A stretch of DNA of 64,000 bases from SIG603 sp963621245 (GCA_963621245.1 CAVFCW010000007.1:16623-80622); one strand, 5' to 3'. Positions 54,333-63,289 are shown, counted from the first letter of the stretch. Notes: generated from the sequence alone by a model not told the origin. A program made the numbers and translations.

Positions 54333-55310
54333 GTGGAAAACTCAGGCGCAAACAAGGAATTTAATATAGTGATACTTGACGGCGGCACAACAAACCCCGG
54401 TGATATTTCGTTTGAGCCGCTCGAAAAGCTCGGCAAAGTAACCTTTTATGAAGATACTCCAAAAGAGCTTGTTTATGAGCGCTCAAAGGAAGCCGACGCA
54501 ATAATCATAAACAGAATAGTAGTGACAAGGGAGCTTTTGAAATCTCTGCCGAGACTAAAATATATAGGTCTTTTCGCAACGGGATTCAACCTTGTAGACA
54601 CAAAGGCGGCACACGAACTTGGCGTTACCGTGTGCAACGTTCCGTTTTACTGCGTGGGAACAGTTGCCCAACAGGCTTTTGCGCTTTTGCTTGAGCTTTG
54701 CAATCATGTGAAATCTCACAGCGATGAGATGAAAAGCGGAAACTACACCCACAGCATAGAGATGAGCCACTCCACCCACCCGATGTTTGAGCTTTACGGC
54801 AAAACCCTCGGAATAGTCGGCTACGGCAACATAGGAAAAACCGTTGCGGCGCTCGGAAAAGCGCTTTCCATGAATATCCTCATCTATTCAAAGCACGAAA
54901 AGAAGCTTGAAAGCGGCGAAACTCAGGTTTCTCTCGAAACGCTCTTCCAAAAAAGCGACGTTATCTCTCTTCACTGCGCCCTGAATGAAGATACCAAACT
55001 GCTTGTAAACGAAAAAATGATTTCTCTCATGAAACCGACTGCGCTTATCATCAACACGGCAAGAGGCGGTCTTATCGATGAGAACGCTCTTGCGGATGCG
55101 CTCAACAGCGGCAGAATTGCGGGAGCGGGTCTTGACGTTCTCACAAACGAACCGCCCGAAAAGGATTGCCCGCTCTTCACGGCTAAAAACACCGTTCTCA
55201 CGCCCCACATCGGTTGGGCTTCCCGTGACGCAAGAATAAGACTCGTTAGGTGTGTTGCCGACAATCTTTCGGCTTGGCTTGACGGCAGTCCGATAAATGT
55301 GGTTTCTTAA
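54333..55310 (+). CDS. D-2-hydroxyacid dehydrogenase (hydroxypyruvate/glycerate dehydrogenase-like)
   Basis: This 325-residue NAD-dependent enzyme has the Rossmann motif GYGNIG (163-168) and the catalytic R244, E273 and H292 of the D-isomer-specific family (NTARGGLID, NEPP, PHIGW). It reduces a 2-keto acid to a D-2-hydroxy acid; hydroxypyruvate or glyoxylate is a likely substrate. The start is GTG at 54333 after GAGGAGAGG. It is monocistronic. No ACT domain is present, so it is not a regulated SerA. Confidence 0.88.
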   Translation: MENSGANKEFNIVILDGGTTNPGDISFEPLEKLGKVTFYEDTPKELVYERSKEADAIIINRIVVTRELLKSLPRLKYIGLFATGFNLVDTKAAHELGVTVCNVPFYCVGTVAQQAFALLLELCNHVKSHSDEMKSGNYTHSIEMSHSTHPMFELYGKTLGIVGYGNIGKTVAALGKALSMNILIYSKHEKKLESGETQVSLETLFQKSDVISLHCALNEDTKLLVNEKMISLMKPTALIINTARGGLIDENALADALNSGRIAGAGLDVLTNEPPEKDCPLFTAKNTVLTPHIGWASRDARIRLVRCVADNLSAWLDGSPINVVS

Positions 55311-55649
55311 CTCCACAATCCGCACTTCATCTGAGAAGATACACAATAATATATTTATTTTTATTTGATTTATAAAAACTTTTGCTAAGATATTTTAAAA
55401 GTTCAGCTGTGCCGGGACGCAAAAAAACCGAGCAGTTTTGCTCGGCTTTTTTGCTCTTTTGGGGAGGAGTTGTATTGATAAACTCGTGATAGTTCCTCTA
55501 TCACAGGGCTTGTTTTCTTTGTTGTGATTAAATTATAGACTAAACGAACGGCAATTTCAAGCGAAAAATAGCAAATCTCCCACTTGCACAATATGCCTAA
55601 AAGCATAAAATTAATTATATAAAAAACAGACAAAAGGATTTGTTTTATT
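55311..55649. other. Intergenic stretch upstream of rlmD
   Basis: This gap holds the terminator at 55428-55452, a second perfect stem GTGATAG / CTATCAC (55486-55504) without a clear T-run, an orphan GGGGAGGAG (55461-55469) with no convincing gene after it, and a TTGCAC (55584-55589) - 16 bases - TAAAAT (55606-55611) promoter candidate about 40 bases before rlmD. No RNA gene was recognised. Confidence 0.55.
55428..55452 (+). terminator. Intrinsic terminator after the dehydrogenase gene
   Basis: CCGAGCA, loop GTTT and TGCTCGG are followed by CTTTTTT. The minus strand also reads into seven T, so the element could work both ways. Confidence 0.88.
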
Positions 55650-57041
55650 ATGAGCAAAAAGAAATTTAACTCTTTTGAGAGTCCCATCTCAAAAAACGAT
55701 ACCGTTGAAATAACAATCGACGCCATGTCAAGCGACGGCTCGGGAATCGGCAGATACGAGGGCATGGCGATTTTTGTTCCGCTCTCCGCAGTGGGCGACA
55801 AAATCCGCTGTAAAATCTTAAAAGTACAGAAAAATTATGCGTTCGGAAAAATCGAGGAGATAATCGCTCCGTCCCCCGACCGCATAACTCCCGATTGCCC
55901 CTACTTTGACAAATGCGGCGGCTGTTCGCTTCGCCACATAAGCTACGAGTCGGAAGCAAAATTAAAGACCGACAAAGTAAAGGACTGCATAGAGAGAATT
56001 GGCGGCTTGAAGGATATACCGTTTGAGCCGATTATTTCCGCCCCTCACCGATGCGGCTACCGCAACAAAGCGCAAATTCCCGTCGGACTTGACAAAAACG
56101 GCAAGCTCATCATGGGATTTTATCAGGGACACTCACACCGAATAATCGACGCACGCCACTGCCTTCTTCAGCCCGAGGAATTTGGCGTTATCACCGATGT
56201 TTTCAGAGAGTGGTTTGAAAACTGGGGCGACAGCGTTTATAACGAAGAGACCCACAAGGGAGTTATCCGTCACCTCTACCTAAGGCGCGGTGAGATGACG
56301 GGCGAGATTATGGTTTGCGTTGTAATAAATGCCGACAAATTAAAAAACGCCGACAAACTTCTCACCATGCTTCGTGAAAACGTACCCTCCATGACAAGCT
56401 TCATTCTCAACACCAACAAAGAGAAAACAAACGTCATTTTGGGAAAGAAGTGTCGAACCGTTTGGGGAAACGACACCATCGCCGACGAGCTTTGCTCGCT
56501 TAGGTTCAATATCTCTCCTCTTTCGTTCTATCAGGTCAACCGCACACAAGCCGAAAGACTTTATAACAAAGCCGCCGAGTACACTTGCCTCACGGGAGAA
56601 GAAACTCTCATGGATCTTTACTGCGGAGCCGGCACAATAGGCCTTTCCATGGCTCACAAGGTAAAAAAGCTCATAGGAGTCGAAATTATCGACGCCGCCA
56701 TAGAAAATGCCAAGGTGAATGCAGCCGAAAACGGAATAACCAACGCAGAATTTATCTGCTCGGACGCCGCAAAAGCCGCCGATATGCTCGAAAAAAGAGG
56801 CGAAAAGCCTGATGTTGTAATCATCGATCCGCCCCGAAAGGGATGCGCCGCCGAACTTATCGAGACAATCTCCAAAATGAACCCCAAGAGAGTTGTCTAT
56901 GTATCGTGCGATCCTGCCACGCTTGCCCGTGACCTCAAAATATTTAACGAAAAGGGTTACAAAGCGCAAAAGGTAACTCCAGCCGACCTCTTCCCCGGCA
57001 CGGCACATGTGGAAACAGTCGTATCTCTCGTCAGAATCTGA
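55650..57041 (+). CDS. rlmD: 23S rRNA (uracil-5-)-methyltransferase, RlmD/TrmA family
   Basis: This 463-residue SAM-dependent RNA methyltransferase has an N-terminal TRAM domain. Four cysteines for a 4Fe-4S cluster are present (C83, C89, C92 in CPYFDKCGGC, and C171). The SAM motif is MDLYCGAGTIGL. DPPRKGC and the catalytic-cysteine loop VYVSCDPATLARDL complete the set. It methylates a uracil C5 in 23S rRNA; in Bacillota one such enzyme may modify two sites (RlmCD). The following lipoprotein gene starts 10 bases downstream and is probably cotranscribed. Confidence 0.93.
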   Translation: MSKKKFNSFESPISKNDTVEITIDAMSSDGSGIGRYEGMAIFVPLSAVGDKIRCKILKVQKNYAFGKIEEIIAPSPDRITPDCPYFDKCGGCSLRHISYESEAKLKTDKVKDCIERIGGLKDIPFEPIISAPHRCGYRNKAQIPVGLDKNGKLIMGFYQGHSHRIIDARHCLLQPEEFGVITDVFREWFENWGDSVYNEETHKGVIRHLYLRRGEMTGEIMVCVVINADKLKNADKLLTMLRENVPSMTSFILNTNKEKTNVILGKKCRTVWGNDTIADELCSLRFNISPLSFYQVNRTQAERLYNKAAEYTCLTGEETLMDLYCGAGTIGLSMAHKVKKLIGVEIIDAAIENAKVNAAENGITNAEFICSDAAKAADMLEKRGEKPDVVIIDPPRKGCAAELIETISKMNPKRVVYVSCDPATLARDLKIFNEKGYKAQKVTPADLFPGTAHVETVVSLVRI

Positions 57042-57051
57042 GGAAAACGCT

Positions 57052-57822
57052 ATGAATTTAAAAAAACATATAAAACTCATCTCATTGGCGGCGGCTATTT
57101 TGCTTTCGCTCACCGCCTGTTCGTCGGAGAAAAAATCCGACAGTCTTTTCTCCGATATAAACTTATCGGAATATAAATATGTCGATATTTCTCACACCGT
57201 AAAGGACGATATGCCGGCAGATCCGGCACTCAAATTGCCCCAAATCGAGTATTTCAGCCAAATAGGAAATCAAAACGCACTTTATAACCTCGAAACCATA
57301 AGCTATTGCCCGCACACGGGAACGCATATGGACGCTCCCTATCACGTTCTTGAAGACGGAGTTACCGCCGAAAGCGTGGATCCCACGGTTTTGATCGGCA
57401 CGGCGTGCATAATCCGCCTCGATGTTGACGGTGATTACGAGATAAGCGCAGACGATATTAAAAACTGGGAAAAAGAGCACGGCGAGATTAATAAGGGCGA
57501 AGCCGTTCTGTTTGATACCAACCACGACAAAATCTGGGAGAGCGACCCGGAGGAGTACATCACGAATTATCCGCACCTAACGGAAGAATCGGCAACTTAC
57601 CTTGCCGAAAAAGGCGTTCGCTTTGTGGGATGCGAGGCAATTTCTCCCGACAAAAGCGAACCCGTGTGCCACAAAATTCTTTTGAGCGCAGGCACGGAGA
57701 TAGTTGAAAACATCTGCAATCTCGATAAAGTCGAATCCGACAGATGTTATATCATATCGACTTTCTCGGCGGTACAGGGAAGCACGGGAGTTTGGACGAG
57801 ACTTCTTGCCTATTACAAATAG
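57052..57822 (+). CDS. Lipoprotein with kynurenine-formamidase-like cyclase fold
   Basis: This 256-residue protein has a lipoprotein signal (LLSLTAC, cysteine 23) and the cyclase-family metal motif H88-x-G-T-H92-x-D94-x-P-x-H98 (HTGTHMDAPYH). It keeps the expected length. The cytoplasmic relatives hydrolyse N-formylkynurenine, isatin or cyclic amides. A membrane-anchored extracellular version is unusual, and its substrate is unknown. The ATG at 57052 follows GAGGAA. It is cotranscribed with rlmD, a pairing of no obvious logic. Confidence 0.85.
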   Translation: MNLKKHIKLISLAAAILLSLTACSSEKKSDSLFSDINLSEYKYVDISHTVKDDMPADPALKLPQIEYFSQIGNQNALYNLETISYCPHTGTHMDAPYHVLEDGVTAESVDPTVLIGTACIIRLDVDGDYEISADDIKNWEKEHGEINKGEAVLFDTNHDKIWESDPEEYITNYPHLTEESATYLAEKGVRFVGCEAISPDKSEPVCHKILLSAGTEIVENICNLDKVESDRCYIISTFSAVQGSTGVWTRLLAYYK

Positions 57823-57831
57823 TCAAGCGAC

Positions 57832-57866
57832 AAAAAAGCACAAGCCGAAAAAGCTTGTGCTTAATT
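57832..57866. terminator. Bidirectional intrinsic terminator
   Basis: AAGCACAAGC, a seven-base loop and GCTTGTGCTT (57836-57862) have an A-run before (T-run on the minus strand) and TTTTC after. It separates the cyclase lipoprotein gene from the converging AraC gene. Confidence 0.85.
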
Positions 57867-57868
57867 TT

Positions 57869-58810
57869 CTATTTTCCGACCGACAAATAAGCGTTTAATT
57901 TGTTAATAAGCACCTCGTCTTCGGAGTCGATGAAAATTCTTGTGTCTTTCTCAATGATATCGTCTGGCTTTATCATCGCACGGTATTCGGCTGGACTTCT
58001 ACCGAGCATTGAGCGAAATCGAGCCGTCATTGTCTTGAGATCGGAAAAGCCGTTCTTGAAGGCGATGTCCGTCAAACTGAGCCGTGTGTTCGTGAGATCG
58101 TCAAGGGCGTGCTGAAACCTCACTCTTGTCAGATACTCGTGAAAATTGATGCCGACCATCTGCTTGAAAAGAGTTGAAACGTAGGTGCGGTTGTAGCCCG
58201 AGTAATCGGCAAGGTCCTCAAGCGAAAGCTTGTCGTAATAGTGCTCCTCAATGTAGCCGAGAAGCATGCGCATGGTGTCTCTTCTTCTGTCGTCGTCATC
58301 GATAACGCTCAGCTGTTCGGGGTTAAACTCGTTAAAAAGCGTGACTAAAAGCAGTTCGAGGTTTGCTTTTATCGACATATACGAAAACTGATTTGCGTTT
58401 TTTGCCGCCGTGAGAATGTTCGTTGCGTAAAACCTCACGAGCGAAAATCTTCTTTCGTTTCGGTTTTCCTCACCGCTCAAACAGCTCTTAAAGTCGTAGA
58501 TATATCCTTTTTGTGAGAGAAGTTTGAAGGTCTTTTCGGGAAAATGCAGAACAAGCGCCCTTGTGTTCGGCGCAAGTTTCATGCTTGCGTGTCCGATTCC
58601 GGGCGGAATCAAAATAACATCGTCCTCGTTAAGTATGTAGTTTTCGCTTCCTCTGCAAAATTCCTGACGGCCCGAAAGAAGAATACTCAGTTCGTATTCG
58701 TCGGTATGCCAATGGTAGCGGTAATTCATAATGTTGTGGGCAAACACCCTCAGCCGTATATTATCTTTTAGCAAACACGGTTCGTAGTTTGAATCAGCCA
58801 AAATTTTCAC
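57869..58810 (-). CDS. AraC-family transcriptional regulator
   Basis: This 313-residue regulator has an N-terminal cupin-like sensor domain (HWHTDEYELS, IPPGIGH) and a C-terminal double helix-turn-helix of AraC type (LADYSGYNRTYVSTLFKQMVG, then the IAFKNGF and GRSPAEYR segments). It is divergent from the SLC13 transporter and dehydratase genes, which it likely controls in response to a sugar acid. The start is uncertain: GTG at 58810 has no good site, whereas TTG at 58801 has GGGGTG six bases upstream. Positions given use the longer form. Confidence 0.88.
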   Translation of the reverse strand: MKILADSNYEPCLLKDNIRLRVFAHNIMNYRYHWHTDEYELSILLSGRQEFCRGSENYILNEDDVILIPPGIGHASMKLAPNTRALVLHFPEKTFKLLSQKGYIYDFKSCLSGEENRNERRFSLVRFYATNILTAAKNANQFSYMSIKANLELLLVTLFNEFNPEQLSVIDDDDRRRDTMRMLLGYIEEHYYDKLSLEDLADYSGYNRTYVSTLFKQMVGINFHEYLTRVRFQHALDDLTNTRLSLTDIAFKNGFSDLKTMTARFRSMLGRSPAEYRAMIKPDDIIEKDTRIFIDSEDEVLINKLNAYLSVGK

Positions 58811-58882
58811 CCCGTTAAATCTGAATATTTTCCCTATGAGAAAATTCAGAAATTATTTTCTCCAGTTTGGTTCGTTAATAAT

Positions 58883-58911
58883 AGAATATCCCTAAATCGG
58901 CTTAATGTCAA
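58883..58911 (-). promoter_or_regulatory. Promoter of the AraC-type gene
   Basis: The minus strand has TTGACA (58906-58911), a 17-base spacer and TATTCT (58883-58888). Confidence 0.75.
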
Positions 58912-59134
58912 CGATTTTAACGCATTTATTCAGTATATTGTATCCCTTATTTTGCATATTTCACAAAATCTCATCTGAACAATTTGTGAGTATTTACAGG
59001 GAAAAAATTCTGATTTTAAATTTCTTTAAATTAATATATAACTACTTCTTATCGATATCTTTTCCCTCACTAAGATTTAAATCGTGAATAATATCTTCGA
59101 CAAAAGAAAATTCATCTGATATCATTGCTTCATC

Positions 59135-59165
59135 TTACAGCAACGCCCGGGTAATTCTGCTGTAA
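59135..59165 (+). promoter_or_regulatory. Operator-like inverted repeat upstream of the SLC13 gene
   Basis: TTACAGCA (59135-59142) and TGCTGTAA (59158-59165) are exact reverse complements separated by 15 bases. The element sits about 50 bases upstream of the transporter gene and could be a regulator-binding site. AraC proteins more often bind direct repeats, so another factor or an RNA hairpin is possible. Confidence 0.6.
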
Positions 59166-59215
59166 ATTTCGGAAATTCTTTCAGACAACAAATTATATAA
59201 CGGCAGGAATTTAAA

Positions 59216-60508
59216 ATGAACACACAAATTATTATTTGCATGGTTATCTTTGCTCTCACTTTGATAAGCTACATGTTAAACAAAATTCCCATGTGGCTCA
59301 CCGCAATGATATCCATGGCAGCACTCTATTTCACGGGTTGTATTGATGACCAAGGCGCTTTGGCAGGTTTTGCCAACAACAACACCATTCTCATGGCTAC
59401 AATGTTCATCGTAGCCGCAGGATTCCGCAGAACAAGCATAGTTAACGCACTTTGCGACGGAATCATGAAACTCACACGAGGCAGCTTTTTGACAGCTTAT
59501 GCGGGTTATATCCTCATAGCTGTTATCATAACCAACTTCATCGCAAGCCCAATGGTTGTTTACGCAATCGTCAGCCCCCTTCTTGCGGCTCTTTGCGACA
59601 GAACAAACCACAGCCGCAGTCAGTATATGTTCCCCGTAATGGTAGTCTGCGTTGCATGCTGCGGTATTCTTCCGCTCTCAACGGCAATTCAGCAGGCCGG
59701 TCAGTTCACAGGATTTATGGAAACCTACGGCTTTGAGGGACAATCCATTCGTGCGATTGACTTCTTAATCGGTGCATGGCCGGTTCTCATTATAGTACCG
59801 CTTTGGGCACTTTTCATCGGCCCCAAGTTCACACCGAAAAATCCCGTTGTTCCCATTGAGACGCTCGAGAAAAAAGGCGGAAACGAAAGCGCAAAGCTCA
59901 ATCCCGTAACCGACAAAATCGGTATTGTAGTATTCTTCGCAACAATCATTTGCCTCATTCTCTCAACACAGATCGGCTACCCAACTTGGGCAATCGCTCT
60001 TGTTGGCTCACTTCTTATGGTTCTCTTCGGCGTTGTGGACAGCAAAACCGCTCTTCGTGATCTCCCGTGGGATATGCTCATGCTCTTTGTCGGTGCGCTT
60101 GCACTCGGCACGGCTCTCACAAACACAGGTGCCGGCGAGCTTATCGGAAACGCTCTCGCAAAAGCAGTCGGCGGCACTCACAACAGCTATGTTCTCGGTG
60201 CACTCTTCTTCATCATTCCTTTCATCCTCACCCAGTTCATGCTCAACCGTTCGGTTTCGGCTGTTTTCGTTCCGATTTGCCTTTTGACTTGCGCCTCTCT
60301 CGGTGCAAACCCGACAGGACTCGTCTTGCTCGTAAATGCAGGCTCACTCACAGCCTTCCTCACACCGATGGCAACTCCCGCTGTTCCCATGTGTATGGCT
60401 GACGGTGGATACGACCTCAAGTCAATTGTAAAATCGGGCGCACTCATCACTCTGATTTTGCCGATTGTCTACATCTTCTACACAATGACAGTTTTCCCGG
60501 CATTCTGA
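59216..60508 (+). CDS. SLC13/DASS-family anion permease
   Basis: This 430-residue protein has about 11-12 hydrophobic helices in two halves and the family's ITNFIASPMVVY and QFMLNRSVSAVF segments, which resemble the paired substrate-site hairpins. Relatives import dicarboxylates, sulfate or other organic anions with sodium. Together with the downstream dehydratase and the divergent AraC regulator it probably takes up a sugar acid. AGGAA precedes the ATG. Confidence 0.82.
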   Translation: MNTQIIICMVIFALTLISYMLNKIPMWLTAMISMAALYFTGCIDDQGALAGFANNNTILMATMFIVAAGFRRTSIVNALCDGIMKLTRGSFLTAYAGYILIAVIITNFIASPMVVYAIVSPLLAALCDRTNHSRSQYMFPVMVVCVACCGILPLSTAIQQAGQFTGFMETYGFEGQSIRAIDFLIGAWPVLIIVPLWALFIGPKFTPKNPVVPIETLEKKGGNESAKLNPVTDKIGIVVFFATIICLILSTQIGYPTWAIALVGSLLMVLFGVVDSKTALRDLPWDMLMLFVGALALGTALTNTGAGELIGNALAKAVGGTHNSYVLGALFFIIPFILTQFMLNRSVSAVFVPICLLTCASLGANPTGLVLLVNAGSLTAFLTPMATPAVPMCMADGGYDLKSIVKSGALITLILPIVYIFYTMTVFPAF

Positions 60509-60567
60509 TTTTTCCCTAACCGTCAATTATAGGAATCACACTTAACCAATCAAAAGAGGAATAAAAC

Positions 60568-61713
60568 ATGAAAATCACAGATGTAAAATTGCGTTTTGCA
60601 AAGCATTACCTGTTTGTTCAGGTTTATACCGACGCCGGAATCGTCGGTTTGGGCGAAGCGGGCAACTGGGGCTACCTTCAGGCAACAGCCGCCGCTATTG
60701 AGAAATTTGCCGATTATCTCATCGGCAAAGATCCTTTCCGCATCGAAGATTTCAACCAGAATTTTCTCCGCTCGGTCTACTTCAGAGGCTCGGTAATCAT
60801 GAGTGCGATTTCCGCGATAGACATCGCACTCTGGGACATTAAGGGCAAGGCTCTGGGTGTACCCGTGTATGAGCTACTCGGCGGCAAGACAAGAGACAAA
60901 GTAAGAGTTTACGCTTCCGTTATGCACATCACGGAGGATTTGAACGAGCTTTCAAAGCAGTATGTCGAGCTTAAAAATATGGGCTTTTCTGCAGCTAAAA
61001 TATTCTGCAACGGCCCTGTAAGCTCCCCCGACGGAAAGGGCGAGTTCTACTCAAGCCGAGTAAAGCGTGAGACAGAGAAAGTTAAGGCTTGCCGTGAGGC
61101 AGTCGGCGACGATTTCGACTTCATTCTCGAGGTTCACCGCGGAATGACTTTGCCCGAGGCTGTTGCTTTCGGCAGAGCAGTCGAGCCGTACCGCCCCATG
61201 GTTCTTGAAGATCCCGTCCCGCCCGACAACGTTGACACCATGGCGCTTGTCGCCTCAAAAATTGGCGTGCCGATTGCAACGGGCGAGCGAGCAATTGACC
61301 TTCGTGAGTGCGAAACGCTTATGTCACGTGGTGCCTGCCAGTACATCCGTCCCGACGTCTGTGCTGTCGGCGGCATAACCACGAGCAAAAAGATTGCCGC
61401 TCTTGCCGAGGCTCACGATGTACTCGTAATTCCTCACAATCCCCTCGGCCCCGTTTCCACTGCGGCTTGTCTGCAAATTTGCGCTTCAATACCGAATCTC
61501 GGCATTCAGGAACTTCCGGGATTCTGCCTCAACGGCGCAGAGGACGCAATGGTGAAAGAGCCGCTCAGATTTGAGAACGGCTGCATGATAATTCCCGAGG
61601 CACCGGGAATCGGCGTGGAGCTTGCCGACAACGCAGAGGAGCTCTACCCCGCAAACGAGCGTGGAAGCAATGCCGCAAGAAGAGCATTCGACGGCTCGGT
61701 AAAAGACTGGTAA
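60568..61713 (+). CDS. Enolase-superfamily sugar-acid dehydratase (DgoD-like)
   Basis: This 381-residue enzyme belongs to the mandelate racemase/D-galactonate dehydratase group. The metal and acid-base residues fit E188 and H190 (ILEVHRGM), E214 (VLEDPVP), E240 (TGERA) and H290 (HNPLGP). It removes water from an aldonic or uronic acid to give a 2-keto-3-deoxy acid. It follows the SLC13 gene by 59 bases and is likely cotranscribed. E188 replaces the aspartate more usual at this site in DgoD, so specificity may differ. Confidence 0.85.
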   Translation: MKITDVKLRFAKHYLFVQVYTDAGIVGLGEAGNWGYLQATAAAIEKFADYLIGKDPFRIEDFNQNFLRSVYFRGSVIMSAISAIDIALWDIKGKALGVPVYELLGGKTRDKVRVYASVMHITEDLNELSKQYVELKNMGFSAAKIFCNGPVSSPDGKGEFYSSRVKRETEKVKACREAVGDDFDFILEVHRGMTLPEAVAFGRAVEPYRPMVLEDPVPPDNVDTMALVASKIGVPIATGERAIDLRECETLMSRGACQYIRPDVCAVGGITTSKKIAALAEAHDVLVIPHNPLGPVSTAACLQICASIPNLGIQELPGFCLNGAEDAMVKEPLRFENGCMIIPEAPGIGVELADNAEELYPANERGSNAARRAFDGSVKDW

Positions 61714-61768
61714 TTTCATTTAACTACAACTTCCAATATACAACACACACTACCTCTAAAGCAGAAAT

Positions 61769-61805
61769 CCGACGCCGATTAAATCCGGCGTCGGGTTTCT
61801 TTTTC
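61769..61805 (+). terminator. Intrinsic terminator of the transporter-dehydratase operon
   Basis: CCGACGCCG, a loop and CGGCGTCGG (61769-61794) are followed by GTTTCTTTTT. Confidence 0.9.
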
Positions 61806-61808
61806 CGC

Positions 61809-61838
61809 AAAAAAATCCTCCGCAGAAAAGCGGAGGAT
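61809..61838 (-). terminator. Intrinsic terminator of the CHAP-protein gene
   Basis: The minus strand has ATCCTCCGC, a six-base loop and GCGGAGGAT (61815-61838), followed by TTTTTTG. Confidence 0.88.
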
Positions 61839-61849
61839 AAATTGTTTGA

Positions 61850-63289
61850 TTATTTATGGCAGGAACACTTACATTTTCCCTCGCCTTTGCACTGCTTTAC
61901 AGTCTCCGAAGTATAGCATGTGTAGCTGTGAATGTGGCCCGTTGTCTGCTCCTTTTTGCAAATGAGCTTTCCGTCCGCATTGTAGCAATCGAAGGTGTGC
62001 ACGTGGCCCGTCTGCTCCTGACCGCAAACTGCTGTTCTCACAAGCTTGTTGCAAGCGCATTTGCGTGGAAGAACGCCGTAGCCTAAAATGCTACCGTCGT
62101 CGGGGCTGTATGTGTTCTCCTGTACCAAGTCGCTCGAGTTGCCCTCGATAGTCTTGATTTGAGTTATGTTTCCTTTTCTGTCTTTCTTAACAGATTCAAC
62201 AATTCCCACGTGATCGGCAAGTCCGTCGCCGTCATATGTGAAGAAGATTATATCGCCGTATTTCGGCTCGTATCCGTCTTTATTCTGGAACATTCCCTTA
62301 GCTGTCAAGGTGCTCACCCATCTCGGTGCGCTTGCCTCATACGGCACTTCGCTTGAGGGAATGCCCGCATAGTTAAGGCAGAACGAAACAAACATCGCAC
62401 ACCAATCGGCATACGGAGCGCCGTACCAAGCACCATAGCGTGTGTAACCGAGTGCTCTGTCCTCGCCGCCCTCTTCCTTAGCCTCTTCTACCTCGTAGTT
62501 ATATTTACTCTCGCGGTAGCCTATCTGGCTTTTTGCAACGGTGACCAAATCCTTGTTCCAGTTGCCCGTAAAATTGCCGGGCAATGTGCTCTCCCAAGTA
62601 GACTGTGACTCGAGGTCGGCAGATTTATTCGTGTAACAAATAAGCTTGTGCTCATGCTCCTCTTTTTTACAGACAAGAACCTTTTTGTAGCACTCGTCCG
62701 TGTGCTTGTGTCCCTCGGAAACCGCCTGAGAAGTTTCATCACTTGACTGCTCGGCTACAGGCTGTTCCTCTGTTTGTTCTGCTTGAGGTGCCTCGGTCGA
62801 AAGCTCGCAGATAAGAACTTTCTCCACGCTGTAACAGCTCTCGTCATGGGTGTGACCTTCGCTCTCCTCGAGTGTACAGATGAGGTTGCCCTCCTCGTCA
62901 TAGCACTCCTCGCCGTGAGTGTGGCCCTCGCTTTCCTCGAGACCGCAAATAAGAGTCGAAACCGTCTCGTAGCACTCGTCAGTGTGCTCGTGAACGGGCG
63001 CAGGCTCGGGTGTTGCCGTCGGTTCGGGTGAGGGGGTTACCTCAGCCTCGGACTCTTCTGTCTCTTTAAGCTTGCAGATAAGCTTTTTCTTGTAACAGCT
63101 GTCGTCGTGCTTATGCTCCTCGATGCCGCAAGTCGGCGTGAGCTCCTCGTCGGCGCTTGCCGTGTAGACAAAGCCCGAAGAAAGCACCATGACAAGTGCC
63201 ATTGTAAACGAAACAACTCGTGAAGTATTTTTCTTTAAACGCTCTTTGCCTTTAAAAGCGGAAGCGTGCCAATGGGATAGGGATTGCAT
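61850..63289 (-). CDS. Secreted CHAP amidase/peptidase with His/Cys-rich repeats
   Basis: This 479-residue exported protein has an N-terminal signal (about 20-46, ending TASA). Six His/Cys repeats follow, of the type H-x-H-x3-C-Y with a further C about eight residues on (HKHDDSC, HEHTDEC, HTHGEEC, HTHDESC, HKHTDEC, HEHKLIC). Next comes a CHAP domain with catalytic C297 (ADWCAMF) and H360 (ADHVGIV), then two more repeats and a Cys/His-rich end (CKCSCHK). CHAP domains cut peptidoglycan cross-links. The repeats could each bind a metal ion or form disulfides and anchor the protein at the surface. GGAGG precedes the ATG. It lies 12 bases after a TetR gene. Confidence 0.88.
   Translation of the reverse strand: MQSLSHWHASAFKGKERLKKNTSRVVSFTMALVMVLSSGFVYTASADEELTPTCGIEEHKHDDSCYKKKLICKLKETEESEAEVTPSPEPTATPEPAPVHEHTDECYETVSTLICGLEESEGHTHGEECYDEEGNLICTLEESEGHTHDESCYSVEKVLICELSTEAPQAEQTEEQPVAEQSSDETSQAVSEGHKHTDECYKKVLVCKKEEHEHKLICYTNKSADLESQSTWESTLPGNFTGNWNKDLVTVAKSQIGYRESKYNYEVEEAKEEGGEDRALGYTRYGAWYGAPYADWCAMFVSFCLNYAGIPSSEVPYEASAPRWVSTLTAKGMFQNKDGYEPKYGDIIFFTYDGDGLADHVGIVESVKKDRKGNITQIKTIEGNSSDLVQENTYSPDDGSILGYGVLPRKCACNKLVRTAVCGQEQTGHVHTFDCYNADGKLICKKEQTTGHIHSYTCYTSETVKQCKGEGKCKCSCHK

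Larger units (their letters stand above)
58811..59215. other. Divergent regulatory region between araC-type and SLC13 genes
   Basis: The 405-base AT-rich gap contains the minus-strand promoter of the regulator gene (58883-58911) and a perfect inverted repeat (59135-59165). No gene-sized reading frame with a ribosome binding site was found. No good plus-strand -35/-10 pair was found, which fits an activator-dependent promoter. Confidence 0.6.

Noticed and set aside
55486..55504. Hairpin GTGATAG/CTATCAC as a terminator or riboswitch
   Set aside because: The stem is short with no T-run directly after it, and no riboswitch consensus was recognised; recorded only within the intergenic note.
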